From Agreia sp. Leaf283 (GTDB lineage: Bacteria > Actinomycetota > Actinomycetes > Actinomycetales > Microbacteriaceae), in NCBI RefSeq assembly GCF_001422485.1, contig NZ_LMNF01000002.1, positions 631,949 to 695,948 on the forward strand: a DNA stretch of 64,000 bases. Reading direction: 5' to 3'. This document shows, one piece after another, positions 45,281 through 54,023 of this stretch. Both the position numbers and the translations under genes were made by a program. Under the pieces are notes generated by a model that was not told where the DNA came from, did not search any database, and worked only from the letters and a program-made list of their open reading frames with translations. Each line of letters opens with the position of its first letter. Position 1 is the stretch's first letter.

Positions 45281-46130
45281 TCGGGAGAGGGTGGTTGCCG
45301 GACGTTTCCAGACGTTGAATCTTCTTGTCTAAACCCCGGCACGGCGCGCTTCGAGGGTGAGGGCTGTTTCCAGCCGTTTCCACAACTTCGAAGGCAGATG
45401 TAGTCATACATGTAGTCATTAAGACGGTCATTCATGTAGCCAAACTGATCGCACACCGTCATTAGCTACTTCGGCGGCCCGCGCGCAACAGTTTTTTAAT
45501 TGACCGCGCATTGCAACAAGTCTGTCGCAGCTAACGGCGGCACGACTCAACCCATTGGGCGTTTTGAAAGTGCAGCGGCGCGAGTACGAATGACTGAGAC
45601 GTTCCCGGCACCGTCTACCGGTGCCTCGAATCTGAGACGGCCTTGTGCTTCTTCGAGTAGCTGCCGGGCTGCTTGTTCCGCCAATCAAAGGAGCGGACAT
45701 TCGCGGGGGTATGAGCCGACGCACGACGACCATTCAGCGCCTGCGCGGACGTTCGAAGCGGGTTGGTTTGCTCAGGACGCGGGACGCCGACCTCTCACCG
45801 ATGAAGGCTTGAACGATCGCCACGGCCTGCTCTGGGGTAAGGGGGGTCTTGGGAGCTTGGTTCTAGGGCACGTGCACTCCTTGGTGAATGGTTCTCCTGC
45901 ATCATGGCGCATATCGGCGCTCAGACGAGCAACTGGGGGCCTTTTGCGCTCCGCGTCGACTTCCGATCCATAAAGGGGCGCGGACCTGAGATGCTTACCC
46001 GTGGGGTAGGACGATGAAGACTCTGACCCGGAGATGTTGAACTGGTGACGTTCGCATTCTCAGAGTTACGACTTTCCGGGTCGTCTCGCGGTGGGACGGC
46101 TGCCGTCACTGGAATCAATACACTTCAGTC
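45281..46130. other. Non-coding left end of the island with repeated integrase-like sites
   Basis: I see no convincing gene in this 850-bp stretch. GTTTCCA occurs three times (about 45304, 45366, 45376). ATGTAGTCAT occurs at 45398-45407 and again at 45410-45419, 12 bp apart, with a partial third copy ATGTAGCC near 45434. Similar GTAGTCA motifs lie upstream of the integrase gene. This fits arm-type integrase sites. Short open frames here lack start signals. Confidence 0.5.
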
Positions 46131-46835
46131 ATGAGTGAGTTGTGGCGAGTTGCCGGAGTGCTGACGGCCGACGAATGGCAAGCAGTCTTCGCCGACGCAG
46201 GAGTTGTGGTTACTGCGCTCGCCGCACTACTCGCGCTAATTCAGCTCCGGAGATACATCAAAGAACGAGAGGATGCTGCGCGTCCGTTCTTGGTTGTCGA
46301 CTACAAGTTCCGCTCGATCCTTATGATGATCGAAGTTAGGAACGTATCCGGGGCGGTAGCAAGCGACATTCGCCTGTCAGTGGACAAGCCTTTTGAAGGG
46401 CATATGGCCGGTCGAGCGGACGTCCTGAACGGCCTCTTTAGCGATGCATACCGGATCAAGCAACTCGGGCCGGGACGGTCTATCTATTGGACGTTCGACA
46501 GGGCGCCGGACTACTACGCCGGCGACTACCCACGCAATTACGAGGTCACAGGTTCCTACAGTGACCCTCGCGTGCTGAGGCGGGTTGCGCCGTGGAAGGT
46601 TTGGACGCCAAAGATACCGGTGACATACACGGAGACTTTCGATTTGAACATCGAGCAATGGGGCGAAGCGAACGCCGATGTCGACTATGACGATAAGAAC
46701 TGGAACATAAACAACCGCAACGAGAAACGCGTCGAGCGTATAGCCAAAGGGATTGGAAATCTTGTTGAGGCTCTAAAGGAAGCCAACGATGCTCCGCGAC
46801 GCTCAATGCCGGTCGCGCGTCGACGTAAGCGGTAG
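46131..46835 (+). CDS. Hypothetical single-pass membrane protein
   Basis: 234 residues. One helix (VVVTALAALLALIQL, about 27-42) follows a short N-terminus; then a cytoplasmic beta-rich domain (PFLVVDYKFRSILMMIEVRNVSGAVASDIRLSVD) and a basic tail. The beta-rich part resembles small accessory domains of many island proteins, but no family is recognised. GC is clearly below that of the chromosome. It converges with the next gene. Confidence 0.6.
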   Translation: MSELWRVAGVLTADEWQAVFADAGVVVTALAALLALIQLRRYIKEREDAARPFLVVDYKFRSILMMIEVRNVSGAVASDIRLSVDKPFEGHMAGRADVLNGLFSDAYRIKQLGPGRSIYWTFDRAPDYYAGDYPRNYEVTGSYSDPRVLRRVAPWKVWTPKIPVTYTETFDLNIEQWGEANADVDYDDKNWNINNRNEKRVERIAKGIGNLVEALKEANDAPRRSMPVARRRKR

Positions 46836-46856
46836 GACATCTGACTAGCCTCCTCT

Positions 46857-47360
46857 CTAGAAGATCGCTGAGAGGTTCATGCGTTCACCCTGATCGGATC
46901 CGTACTCGTCCTCCCATCGAATGAGCATGGTGGTTTCTCGTGCACGCGACGGAGTGCCAACGGGGATGTCAATCGGTAACCCTTGTGGAACCGATTTGAG
47001 TCGAATCGTCCCTCCTTTTGTGACGATTTCTGGCCTTGGTTTCGTGATGAACATGTCGACACGTAGGTCGAAAATATCTCGACCTCGATGCTCAATTTGT
47101 ACGTGAGTGGAAGACACAGACGACCGTGTGATCGCCCATCGAGGCGGACCTTTGCGTCGCAGTCGCGCGGTGCGCATGAAGTGCAGATATTTCTGCATCT
47201 CCCTGGTGGTCGCACGATCCATCCCGGCTGCGGCTTTACGTTCCGCTCTGTCGTCCGACAGCTTGTTGATCCGGTGAGCCGTGATTGCTCCGAGAACACC
47301 CAAGATCGCAACTATTACCGCGACCAGGATCTCGCTGCCGTGCATTTGGATGAGGTTCAT
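46857..47360 (-). CDS. Hypothetical single-pass membrane protein
   Basis: 167 residues. Membrane helix EILVAVIVAILGVLGAITA, then a basic helical linker (DDRAERKAAAGMDRATTREMQKYL) and a beta-rich C-terminal domain. The layout parallels that of the convergent neighbour at 46131, but no sequence similarity is obvious. GGAGCC precedes the ATG. No family recognised. Confidence 0.55.
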   Translation of the reverse strand: MNLIQMHGSEILVAVIVAILGVLGAITAHRINKLSDDRAERKAAAGMDRATTREMQKYLHFMRTARLRRKGPPRWAITRSSVSSTHVQIEHRGRDIFDLRVDMFITKPRPEIVTKGGTIRLKSVPQGLPIDIPVGTPSRARETTMLIRWEDEYGSDQGERMNLSAIF

Positions 47361-47400
47361 TATTAGGCTCCACTTGTCTGGTCCGGGTGCCCGGATGTCA

Positions 47401-48003
47401 TCAGCGCGGGTTGTCTCGCATGAACGCGACTATCTGATCGGCTTTGTCTACCAGACCTTTTCTAGCGGCATCGAAAGTGACTTCCATAAAATCGTCCGCT
47501 CGGAAATATCGAACGTAGAAGTCGTCGTCACCTGCCTGCCAGTAACGATCGCTGCGAAGCCGAGCTTCTTGAACGAACAGGGGCATGGCTTGTGGTCCGA
47601 GGCTTTCGAACTGAGCGAAGGTTGGGTCCATCAGAAGCTCGTGTTCGACTGAAACAACGATCATATGGCCGGCATAGCGCTGAAAGGGTGAGCCGCCACT
47701 GAATCCATTAATCTCGAGATTTACGCTGCGCCGTAGCAGGAATGACCTGCCAAAAGCTCTACCTTGCTCACCAGTCGCTTCGCTGCCTGTCGTCAGGTTG
47801 GTCGCAAACATCGAGACCGGGCGAGCCTCCAGCTCATAGCCGAGACGAGCGCCCACTTCGACGAGCAACGCTGAGGCCTCTACGCACTGCGGACCTCTGT
47901 AGCTTGCAGAAACCACTGCAGTGGCACGTTCAATCAGATCGTGATTTTTCAGCATGGTCCTATCCAAGCGCACCGCGTTTTCGGTGTGTGGAGAGCCGGT
48001 CAT
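47401..48003 (-). CDS. Transglutaminase-like protein (putative)
   Basis: 200 residues from ATG at 48003 (alternative ATG 47955). GPQCVEASALLVEVGARLGYEL, then GHMIVVSVEHELLMDPTFAQF, supply a Cys, a His and an Asp in the order of the transglutaminase-like / NAT-fold catalytic triad. This is pattern reading only, and no close family is recognised. It could be a peptidase or acyltransferase. AT-rich DNA upstream (TTGTATATAACTT on the minus strand, near 48035) could hold its promoter. Confidence 0.5.
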   Translation of the reverse strand: MTGSPHTENAVRLDRTMLKNHDLIERATAVVSASYRGPQCVEASALLVEVGARLGYELEARPVSMFATNLTTGSEATGEQGRAFGRSFLLRRSVNLEINGFSGGSPFQRYAGHMIVVSVEHELLMDPTFAQFESLGPQAMPLFVQEARLRSDRYWQAGDDDFYVRYFRADDFMEVTFDAARKGLVDKADQIVAFMRDNPR

Positions 48004-48160
48004 CTCAACAACAATCGTTATTCGTAAAGTTATATACAAATGCAGCCGCGGACATGCTCGATGCCATAGGAAAAATTCTCGGCGACTACTATCGCTGGCG
48101 CACTGACCGTTTGCCCCTTCAGGACGGGGCTGCCGTTCAATCAGAATCAGTGCACAATTT

Positions 48161-48236
48161 AGAGGTCGCGGGTTCGAGTCCCGTCAGCTCCACATTTCGA
48201 GGGGCTCTAGCTCAGTTGGCTGGAGCGCTGGACTGG
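48161..48236 (+). other. tRNA gene debris: a 3' half followed by a 5' half
   Basis: 48161-48192 reads as a T arm and acceptor 3' strand (GTCGCGGGTTCGAGTCCCGTC then AGCTCC and A). Eight bases on, 48201-48236 reads as a tRNA 5' half (GGGGCTCTAGCTCAGTTGG, D stem GCTC/GAGC) and stops in the anticodon arm. Neither piece is a complete tRNA. They may be scars of insertions into a tRNA pair, or the ends of elements. Confidence 0.55.
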
Positions 48237-48499
48237 TTCACTAGGCGAGCCCTCGCCGCCTTCGGCGTCTGAAGTAACTCAGCCCAAGTACATTGCGGAG
48301 TTCGGGCTCATTGAGATGCCGGTCGGCATAGGCCTCGGCCAGCCGCCTCGACAGCTTTGTAGGAAGCGTGAACTCGACGATGTGTTGCAGCCTGCGAATA
48401 GGTGCGACTGGCGTCCTTGGATCAATACCCTTGCTTCTTGATGACTGCAAGCCACAGCGAACCCTAGGATGACAACATCTGCAAAGGGCGAACGGGGAT
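48237..48499. other. Short stretch without an identified gene
   Basis: On the minus strand a C-terminal-looking piece (VEFTLPTKLSRRLAEAYADRHLNEPELRNVLGL, ending at 48241) is open but has no believable start. It may be the tail of a broken gene joined to the tRNA debris. Confidence 0.3.
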
Positions 48500-49144
48500 T
48501 TGATGATCACCATGTCAGCGGTCCGTGCTGATTTCACGAAGCAGGGGTGGTCTAGGCAGAAGGGAACACTCGATGATGTGCGCCGCGCGGCATCCCTGGA
48601 TGGGCTTCGAGGCGCGATTTCTCGCTCCGGTTCCAACGAACGTGTACTCGTACCCCACGACGAATCCCGGGCGCCGAAGCATTCTTTGAGCGCGAAGTAC
48701 GGCTTAAGAGAGCAGCCGCTGCATTCCGACGGGGCCCATCTGCGATTGCCACCTGATGTCGTGGTGTTGCACTCTGCGCAGCCAACCTCGACGTCGACCG
48801 TGGTGTGGGCACCCAGCTATGAGGCCTCGAACTCCCTCCCCGTAGCTGCGCGGCACGGCGTGTTCACGGTGCGAGGCAATGGGGACAGTTTTCTTGCCTC
48901 CATGAGGGATCGAGACGGACTTCGTTTCGACCCCGTCGTCATGAGTCCCGGAGATGCTTTCGCTCGCGAGACCGTCGAGTACTTGATCCAAGCGAGGCCT
49001 CGAGCATACGTCCACGAATGGGATGAGCCCGACCTGCTCCTCTTTATAGACAATAGAAAAGCTCTCCACGCACGCAATGAAGCGCTCGACCCAATCACTC
49101 GGAGCCTTTCGCGACTCAGCTATCGATGGGGAGATGCCTCATGA
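48500..49144 (+). CDS. TauD/TfdA-like Fe(II)/2-oxoglutarate dioxygenase (putative)
   Basis: 214 residues, shorter than the usual 270-300. The iron ligands can be placed: H75-S-D77 in QPLHSDGAHLRLPPDVVVLHS and H190 in NRKALHARN, with Arg in RSLSRLSYRW for 2-oxoglutarate. The block DEPDLLLFIDNRKALH is the conserved C-terminal strand pair. Family enzymes oxidise small molecules or amino-acid derivatives. The start at 48500 follows ACGGGG. The stop overlaps the next start (ATGA), so it is translationally coupled to the HEPN-like gene. Confidence 0.6.
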   Translation: MMITMSAVRADFTKQGWSRQKGTLDDVRRAASLDGLRGAISRSGSNERVLVPHDESRAPKHSLSAKYGLREQPLHSDGAHLRLPPDVVVLHSAQPTSTSTVVWAPSYEASNSLPVAARHGVFTVRGNGDSFLASMRDRDGLRFDPVVMSPGDAFARETVEYLIQARPRAYVHEWDEPDLLLFIDNRKALHARNEALDPITRSLSRLSYRWGDAS

Positions 49145-50067
49145 ATCAAACTTTGCCCTGGGATGCCGATGCACTCTGGATCAAATCCCGAATGTTCATC
49201 CATCGAGGTATGGACCCGGATCGCGAGTTCGAAGAACAGGCGTTCTGGGCGGTCGCAGCACTGGAGCTCCTGGGTAAAGCGGCACTGGTACGCATTTCCC
49301 CCACCCTCATCGCGAATCCAGAAGACGACGGCAAGAGCATTCTTATGGCCAGTGGAGCCGTTGAGTACACAGGTATATTCGGCAGCGTGCAGGCCAAGGC
49401 GATCTGGTCCCGCTGCGCGCGAGCCTTCCGTACATTTAACGCTGAAGAGGCGAAAAAGATCGCTGCTGGCCGGAATGAATATATCCACTCGTCGGGGGTC
49501 GGTTTCGATGCTGTTCCGCCGGCCCAGTGGTGGCCAAAGTACTGGGCACAGGCCTCGATCCTGCTCGCGCACCTCGACGAAGACATCGAAGAGTTTGTCG
49601 GCCCTCGAGCCGGAGAAGTAGAAGAATATCTCGCTGCCAACCAGGAGCACCTCAAACGCCGACTCGAGACGTTACTCGAACGAGCCAAGTCTTTGCTGTC
49701 ACGCCATCAAGCGGGCGCTCTGACTTCTCGACTCGAGGCAGAGTGGACGCTTTTTACGCTGCCAACGTACCGGTACACCGAGGCCAGGGACTGCCCTGCA
49801 TGTAAGTCGGTGGGTCAAGTCGGAGGCGACGAGGTCATGGAGTCCAACGTGGAACATCTGGGGCCGTCGAACCCCTACACAAATGACCCGTTCTATGACG
49901 AGGTGTCGGTGACCCTCGATATTGCGCCCGAGAACTTCGCCTGTCCGACCTGTCACCTGATTCTGGATGAGCCTGAGATGCTCGACGAGGCAGGACTGAA
50001 CGACCTCTTCGAGGCGGAAGGCGACCCGGAGGACTACTACGACGGCCCTGAATACGAGAACGAGTAG
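49141..50067 (+). CDS. HEPN-like domain protein with C-terminal zinc ribbon (A)
   Basis: 308 residues. The N-terminal half is helical and contains RNEYIH (111-116), fitting the Rx4-6H motif of HEPN RNases. A zinc ribbon follows: C218-x2-C221 and C268-x2-C271. The C-terminus is acidic. HEPN proteins are often RNA-cleaving toxins or defence effectors; that role is inferred. A second protein of the same plan lies at 59,911 with almost the same Cys spacing. The ATG overlaps the dioxygenase stop. Confidence 0.65.
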   Translation: MNQTLPWDADALWIKSRMFIHRGMDPDREFEEQAFWAVAALELLGKAALVRISPTLIANPEDDGKSILMASGAVEYTGIFGSVQAKAIWSRCARAFRTFNAEEAKKIAAGRNEYIHSSGVGFDAVPPAQWWPKYWAQASILLAHLDEDIEEFVGPRAGEVEEYLAANQEHLKRRLETLLERAKSLLSRHQAGALTSRLEAEWTLFTLPTYRYTEARDCPACKSVGQVGGDEVMESNVEHLGPSNPYTNDPFYDEVSVTLDIAPENFACPTCHLILDEPEMLDEAGLNDLFEAEGDPEDYYDGPEYENE

Positions 50068-50255
50068 TCGCGTGCTGGTTCAGACCCGTTCGTAAACGAT
50101 TGTTCCCAGGCGCGCCTAGCCGCCGTGCCCGTGCCTGCGTGGGGCATAACTGCAATAAATGACCATTGCTCAGTAGGTACGGGCCGCGTTAAGCTCAGCC
50201 ATCGGCTCCTGGGCGTCTGGTCGGTGGGGCGACACTCAGCAAACTCGCACTGATA

Positions 50256-50804
50256 GTGCAAAACCACAGTCAGGACGGGATTGATATTTCCACAAACATT
50301 AAGGAATCACTTCTAACTTCAGATGAGCGAGCTGAATACAACCGCGTCAACGCGATTTCCGGCGGTGGAGGTATTGCAGCTGCAGGCATCGGTCTTTTAA
50401 CGCTGACCGCCGTACTCGGGGGAGGGGTATTTCTTCTAGCCGAATCGACGCACGCAGAATGGCCCGTCTTCACTGGAAACATCGTGACGCCGATTGGCGT
50501 CATCGTCACAGCCCTGGGTGTCATCGCAACATTCTTTACGACATCGAGACTGATCACTCAGAAGCGTGAGCAACGCGACAAGAAGGTTCGAATTTTTGCC
50601 CTGCGTATCAACTACGACTCTCGGGTGCGGCAAAAAGAGTCCGCGCTAAAGAATGATCGAGATGCCGGAAGCCTTCGGTCCCAGCAACGTGCTTGGTATG
50701 GGGATCATCAGGATCTCGATTGGCATGACCGAACGGCCGCCAAGTCGTATGGCATGAGCGCCGACGAATACATCAACAACGTCAAAGAGAACGACCGGGA
50801 CTAA
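50256..50804 (+). CDS. Hypothetical membrane protein
   Basis: 182 residues from GTG at 50256 (start uncertain). Two helices (IAAAGIGLLTLTAVLGGGVFLLAE and IVTPIGVIVTALGVIATFF) flank a short loop. A basic, charged C-terminal half (TQKREQRDKKVRIFALRINYDSR) follows. No family recognised. Confidence 0.5.
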   Translation: MQNHSQDGIDISTNIKESLLTSDERAEYNRVNAISGGGGIAAAGIGLLTLTAVLGGGVFLLAESTHAEWPVFTGNIVTPIGVIVTALGVIATFFTTSRLITQKREQRDKKVRIFALRINYDSRVRQKESALKNDRDAGSLRSQQRAWYGDHQDLDWHDRTAAKSYGMSADEYINNVKENDRD

Positions 50805-50878
50805 GTCCTGCCTGCAGGCTGTCGTCGAGATGACACCTCCCAGCTAGTGATGACTGATGGGCGTTTCTGGGGAAACGA

Positions 50879-50917
50879 ACACGGGTGCACTGCCGATATT
50901 GGCAGGGCACCCCGTGT
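50879..50917. terminator. Hairpin between convergent genes
   Basis: ACACGGGTGC pairs with GCACCCCGTGT (one bulged C), and CTGCC/GGCAG extends the stem around loop GATATT. It lies between the 3' ends of the genes ending at 50804 and 50936, so it can stop both. Confidence 0.6.
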
Positions 50918-50935
50918 GATTGCGGCCTTGGTGGA

Positions 50936-51502
50936 CTAGCTCAGGTTGAAGGTCATCCGACCTATCTCGTCACCCATTCGGCCGGCTACAAGCTCCACCG
51001 GCGTGGTGGTGTCATCGAGGGAGTAGGCGATCGCATTGGCGACGGTGCCGCCGGCCTTGATGTTCTCTGTCTGCGTTTCCAGGAACGCGTCATCGGGGAG
51101 TGAAGCAACGTCGAGGGTGTTCTCTCGGTTAGGGTCGGTGTCTTGGAACGCCTCGAACGAGAAGATGAATTCCATCGGAGAGATTTCCCGATCCGATGTC
51201 CCGAGGTTAGTGATGTCGTACCAAATCGCAAGCACAGGAACGTCACCGTACTCGTTGCCAACTTCTCCTACCGGGATTACACGGGAATCGGTGACCCTGA
51301 TCGTCACATCCGATGTCGTAAGCACGCCGTCAACAAAGGAATCGCCAGCAGGCGCCTCTTCCTTGGGCACCTCAACCTCCACCTCAGTGCCGGTCGAGGG
51401 AGCCGCGTTCGGCGTGGTCGACGCACCACACCCCGTAAGAGTGAGCGCGATAACGAGGGCGAGTGGCGCGACGAGCGCGAGGAGATTCTTCATATGACTC
51501 AT
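50936..51502 (-). CDS. DUF5067-like lipoprotein
   Basis: 188 residues from ATG at 51502 (ATG at 51493 is an alternative). Signal peptide with lipobox LTGC, then a Pro/Glu linker and an Ig-like domain: VLAIWYDITNLGTSDREISPMEFIFSFEAFQD and ENIKAGGTVANAIAYSLDDTTTPVELVA match the DUF5067/DUF4352 type fold. It would be anchored outside the membrane. Function unknown. Confidence 0.7.
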   Translation of the reverse strand: MSHMKNLLALVAPLALVIALTLTGCGASTTPNAAPSTGTEVEVEVPKEEAPAGDSFVDGVLTTSDVTIRVTDSRVIPVGEVGNEYGDVPVLAIWYDITNLGTSDREISPMEFIFSFEAFQDTDPNRENTLDVASLPDDAFLETQTENIKAGGTVANAIAYSLDDTTTPVELVAGRMGDEIGRMTFNLS

Positions 51503-51928
51503 CTTGCCGCACGTGATGATCACTCATTTTCTCTGATTGTCACGTCTTCGGGGGGCAAATCGAGTTTCAGCCACATAAGACCGACCCATTGGGCCTATGC
51601 GTCCGTCACGACTTACCACCCGTATTCGACATGCCGCTTCCTGCTCACATATCCGAAGGCACATTCCATCAATCGAGAATTAGATTTCCGGCTCTCGTTA
51701 TCCAGGGACCTAGAGGGTCCAGTTGTGGCGGCATAGCAGTCAATTGGAGGTGGGTCATGAGAGGGGCGCTTGGAGCTGTTGATAAGGAAGTAGCCGAGCC
51801 AATAGCTGTAGTCCCTGATTTGGGACTTTTGCGCTCAACTGGGCCGGAGCGGCCCTGAACAAGCCTGGTTAAGTCGTGACGGTGGTCTCAGGAGTGTCTG
51901 GAACAACTAGCCGAATTGCGGTCAAATG
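51503..51928. other. Stretch with one small possible ORF (51757-51858)
   Basis: An ATG at 51757 is preceded by a strong GGAGG; it opens 33 codons (MRGALGAVDKEVAEPIAVVP and on) to 51858. No other evidence supports it. The 17-mer GTGGCGGCATAGCAGTC at 51725-51741 recurs at 63853-63869. Nothing else is seen. Confidence 0.35.
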
Positions 51929-53143
51929 TCAGTCCAGCTGTCTAATGACGAATTCGTTGTTGGGCGAAAACACCTCGCCGCTCTCGTGGCGAAGCGCCCA
52001 ATACTGTGCACGAACGGTCAATGCCGACACGGCGGGATTGTGCAGTAGGTAGCGACCGACCTCGCGGTACTCATGAAGCCGTCCCGGACTAACGGAATTA
52101 AATGAGACATGCGGCTTTTGATGCTCGTGCAGCAGGCCGAGGGCGAGCCAGTAGAGGCCGATTCCCGGGAATGCGACGGGTACGTCATCGACGCCGTCGA
52201 TCGCGTCTGGAAGTATCAACGAATGGTCCACGTCGACACAGACAATTGCCATGCGGACTGCGTGCGCGGGGCTGCGCCCGAGGGCGCTTCGTAAGGCTTC
52301 AGTCGAGTCCAGTCCCGCCACGTCTACAGCGCGAGACACTTCCCGGTCATACTTTGGTGGCCGCCCCTTGGGCAAGTCGAGCGCGGTAACTATCTTTTCG
52401 TCTAATTCGATAGATGACCGTTCGTTCTCGTAAAAACGCTGAAGGAAACCGTCGTTCGTTTGTGTCTCCAATACGGTTTCGCCTGGGTGATCGGGGTCGA
52501 GGGCGTCTCTGAGGGTTTCCAGTTGCTCATCGGCGTTCTCGATCAGGGCTGCAGTAAGAGCAAATCGACGTCGAATCGATCGAGAAGTGGGAGTGTCGCG
52601 CCGGGCGTAGACATCGTGCTCGACTTCTGCCCAGGCGTGTTCGAGGACAGTCCGAATCTGTATCTCTACGACGTTCGGAGAGAGGGCTTTCGGAAGTATC
52701 CCGTTGCTTACTCCGTCTTGCCGTGTCGTTCCATAACCAAGGGGCGGTACTTCCGCAACGAACTGAATTGAGCGGTAGCCGAATTCGCGGTCATCGAGCT
52801 TGTCGGCCTTGTTGCTATAGGTCCCCTCTCGGATCATCAGCATGTCGCGAATAAGCTGCTCTACCCATTTGGCGTCATCGCGGAAGTAGGTGATTACCCT
52901 GACTCCAAGTACATCCTCGACGTCGCGAGATGGATCTTTTCGTACCTTCGCTTCGAACGATCCCCGACTTTTCACTCGAGCTTGAACGTCATGAAGATGG
53001 ATTCGAGGGTCCTTCCCAATCCTGGCCTCGAGGTCCGATTTCAGCGTTTGCAACGCTGTCTCGTAGTGTCCTTCTTTTCTATGGCGGTCGTACTCCTCAA
53101 GCGCGCGAGACAAACGTTCTTCGTCACTCAGAGGAGTCCACAT
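51929..53143 (-). CDS. RelA/SpoT-domain nucleotide pyrophosphokinase with extra C-terminal domain
   Basis: 404 residues from ATG at 53143. The first about 200 residues are a synthetase domain: VKSRGSFEAKVRK, DVLGVRVITYF, FGYRSIQFVAEV and VEIQIRTVLEHAWAEVEHD (the metal and catalytic Glu/Asp). No HD hydrolase precedes it. About 190 further residues form an unknown domain. Stand-alone synthetases make (p)ppGpp or pppApp, or modify tRNA (ToxSAS). On a mobile element a toxin or phage-sensing role is plausible but unproven. Confidence 0.8.
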   Translation of the reverse strand: MWTPLSDEERLSRALEEYDRHRKEGHYETALQTLKSDLEARIGKDPRIHLHDVQARVKSRGSFEAKVRKDPSRDVEDVLGVRVITYFRDDAKWVEQLIRDMLMIREGTYSNKADKLDDREFGYRSIQFVAEVPPLGYGTTRQDGVSNGILPKALSPNVVEIQIRTVLEHAWAEVEHDVYARRDTPTSRSIRRRFALTAALIENADEQLETLRDALDPDHPGETVLETQTNDGFLQRFYENERSSIELDEKIVTALDLPKGRPPKYDREVSRAVDVAGLDSTEALRSALGRSPAHAVRMAIVCVDVDHSLILPDAIDGVDDVPVAFPGIGLYWLALGLLHEHQKPHVSFNSVSPGRLHEYREVGRYLLHNPAVSALTVRAQYWALRHESGEVFSPNNEFVIRQLD

Positions 53144-53345
53144 GCGCAAAAGCCTACTGGCCCAGAATTGCGCAAGGTGAGGGACATCGATCGGCGGATG
53201 AGTGATGTTGAAGCAAGCTCGGCACGTTACTAAGACGGTTGGCACCGACATCAAAACCAGTCCAAGGGTACGTGCCCAGACGCGAGCGTCTAGTGTCCAA
53301 GATCCGCGGGTTACGAGAGGACGACTCCACGGAACCTCGACGAGA

Positions 53346-53912
53346 TTACGTGGTCGGATCTACGTAGATTCCTGGAACTTGGTTAATTGCGCGCCAAGTT
53401 TGAATGCGCGCTATCTCACGTTCCGCCACGCCAAGCGGTTGCGCATTCTTGGGTGACCACCAGTCGACTGCCTGTTCTGCATATACAGCCCGCATGATCG
53501 GACGGCTGGCTTTCATGCAAGTTGAGGCTTCGATGGGGTCCCATCCTTGAGCAATCAAAATTGCAAAGCCCATAGATGGGCCACGGTTAATCCCGGCCCA
53601 GTGCGAAAGCACAACGTGACCAACGTGGATTTGTTCCAGCGCGTATGTCGTACCGTCATCGAACCAGTCATCCGGCATCTGGAACCCGGCGTCTTCGACC
53701 CCGATGTACAAGTAATCGATCTGGGGTTTCGCTTCAGTTACCCAATCCAAATCGTCACGTTCAATGCGGCAATCAACGATGGCATCGACACCAGCACACC
53801 TAAGTTCGTCCAGCTGGCGCTTAGCTGTCTTTGGGTTCGTAGCGCTTAGTTCACCGCCTATCCACAACTGTTCCGTTATCTGTGAAGCGTTAGCTATCTT
53901 CAACGATTTCAT
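53346..53912 (-). CDS. Dual-specificity-phosphatase fold protein with Trp in place of catalytic Cys
   Basis: 188 residues; ATG at 53912 with GAAAGGG upstream. LWIGGELSATNP, GVDAIVDCRIERDD and YLYIGVEDAGFQMPDDWFDDG follow the DSP fold. The signature loop reads HWAGINRGPS, with W105 (TGG, 53598-53600) where the nucleophilic Cys of HCxxGxxR is expected; the Arg is kept. It should bind phosphate but not hydrolyse by the Cys route. It may be a phospho-sensor or a decayed enzyme. Confidence 0.75.
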   Translation of the reverse strand: MKSLKIANASQITEQLWIGGELSATNPKTAKRQLDELRCAGVDAIVDCRIERDDLDWVTEAKPQIDYLYIGVEDAGFQMPDDWFDDGTTYALEQIHVGHVVLSHWAGINRGPSMGFAILIAQGWDPIEASTCMKASRPIMRAVYAEQAVDWWSPKNAQPLGVAEREIARIQTWRAINQVPGIYVDPTT

Positions 53913-54023
53913 GCGTTCCCTTTCCATTCGCCGCTGTGCGGCCCTACGAAGGAATACGGCTGACGAACGAAGCCGGGGACAAGAAAGTGAACAAAGTCAC
54001 CCCGGGGCGCTACAGTGCCGGCT

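Noticed and set aside
45500-45973. A 157-codon plus-strand frame near the left island end
   Set aside because: No ribosome-binding site, no recognisable domain and unusual composition; likely chance.
48161-48236. A functional permuted tRNA
   Set aside because: The anticodon arm is not complete in either half and the acceptor has a mismatch; gene debris is simpler.
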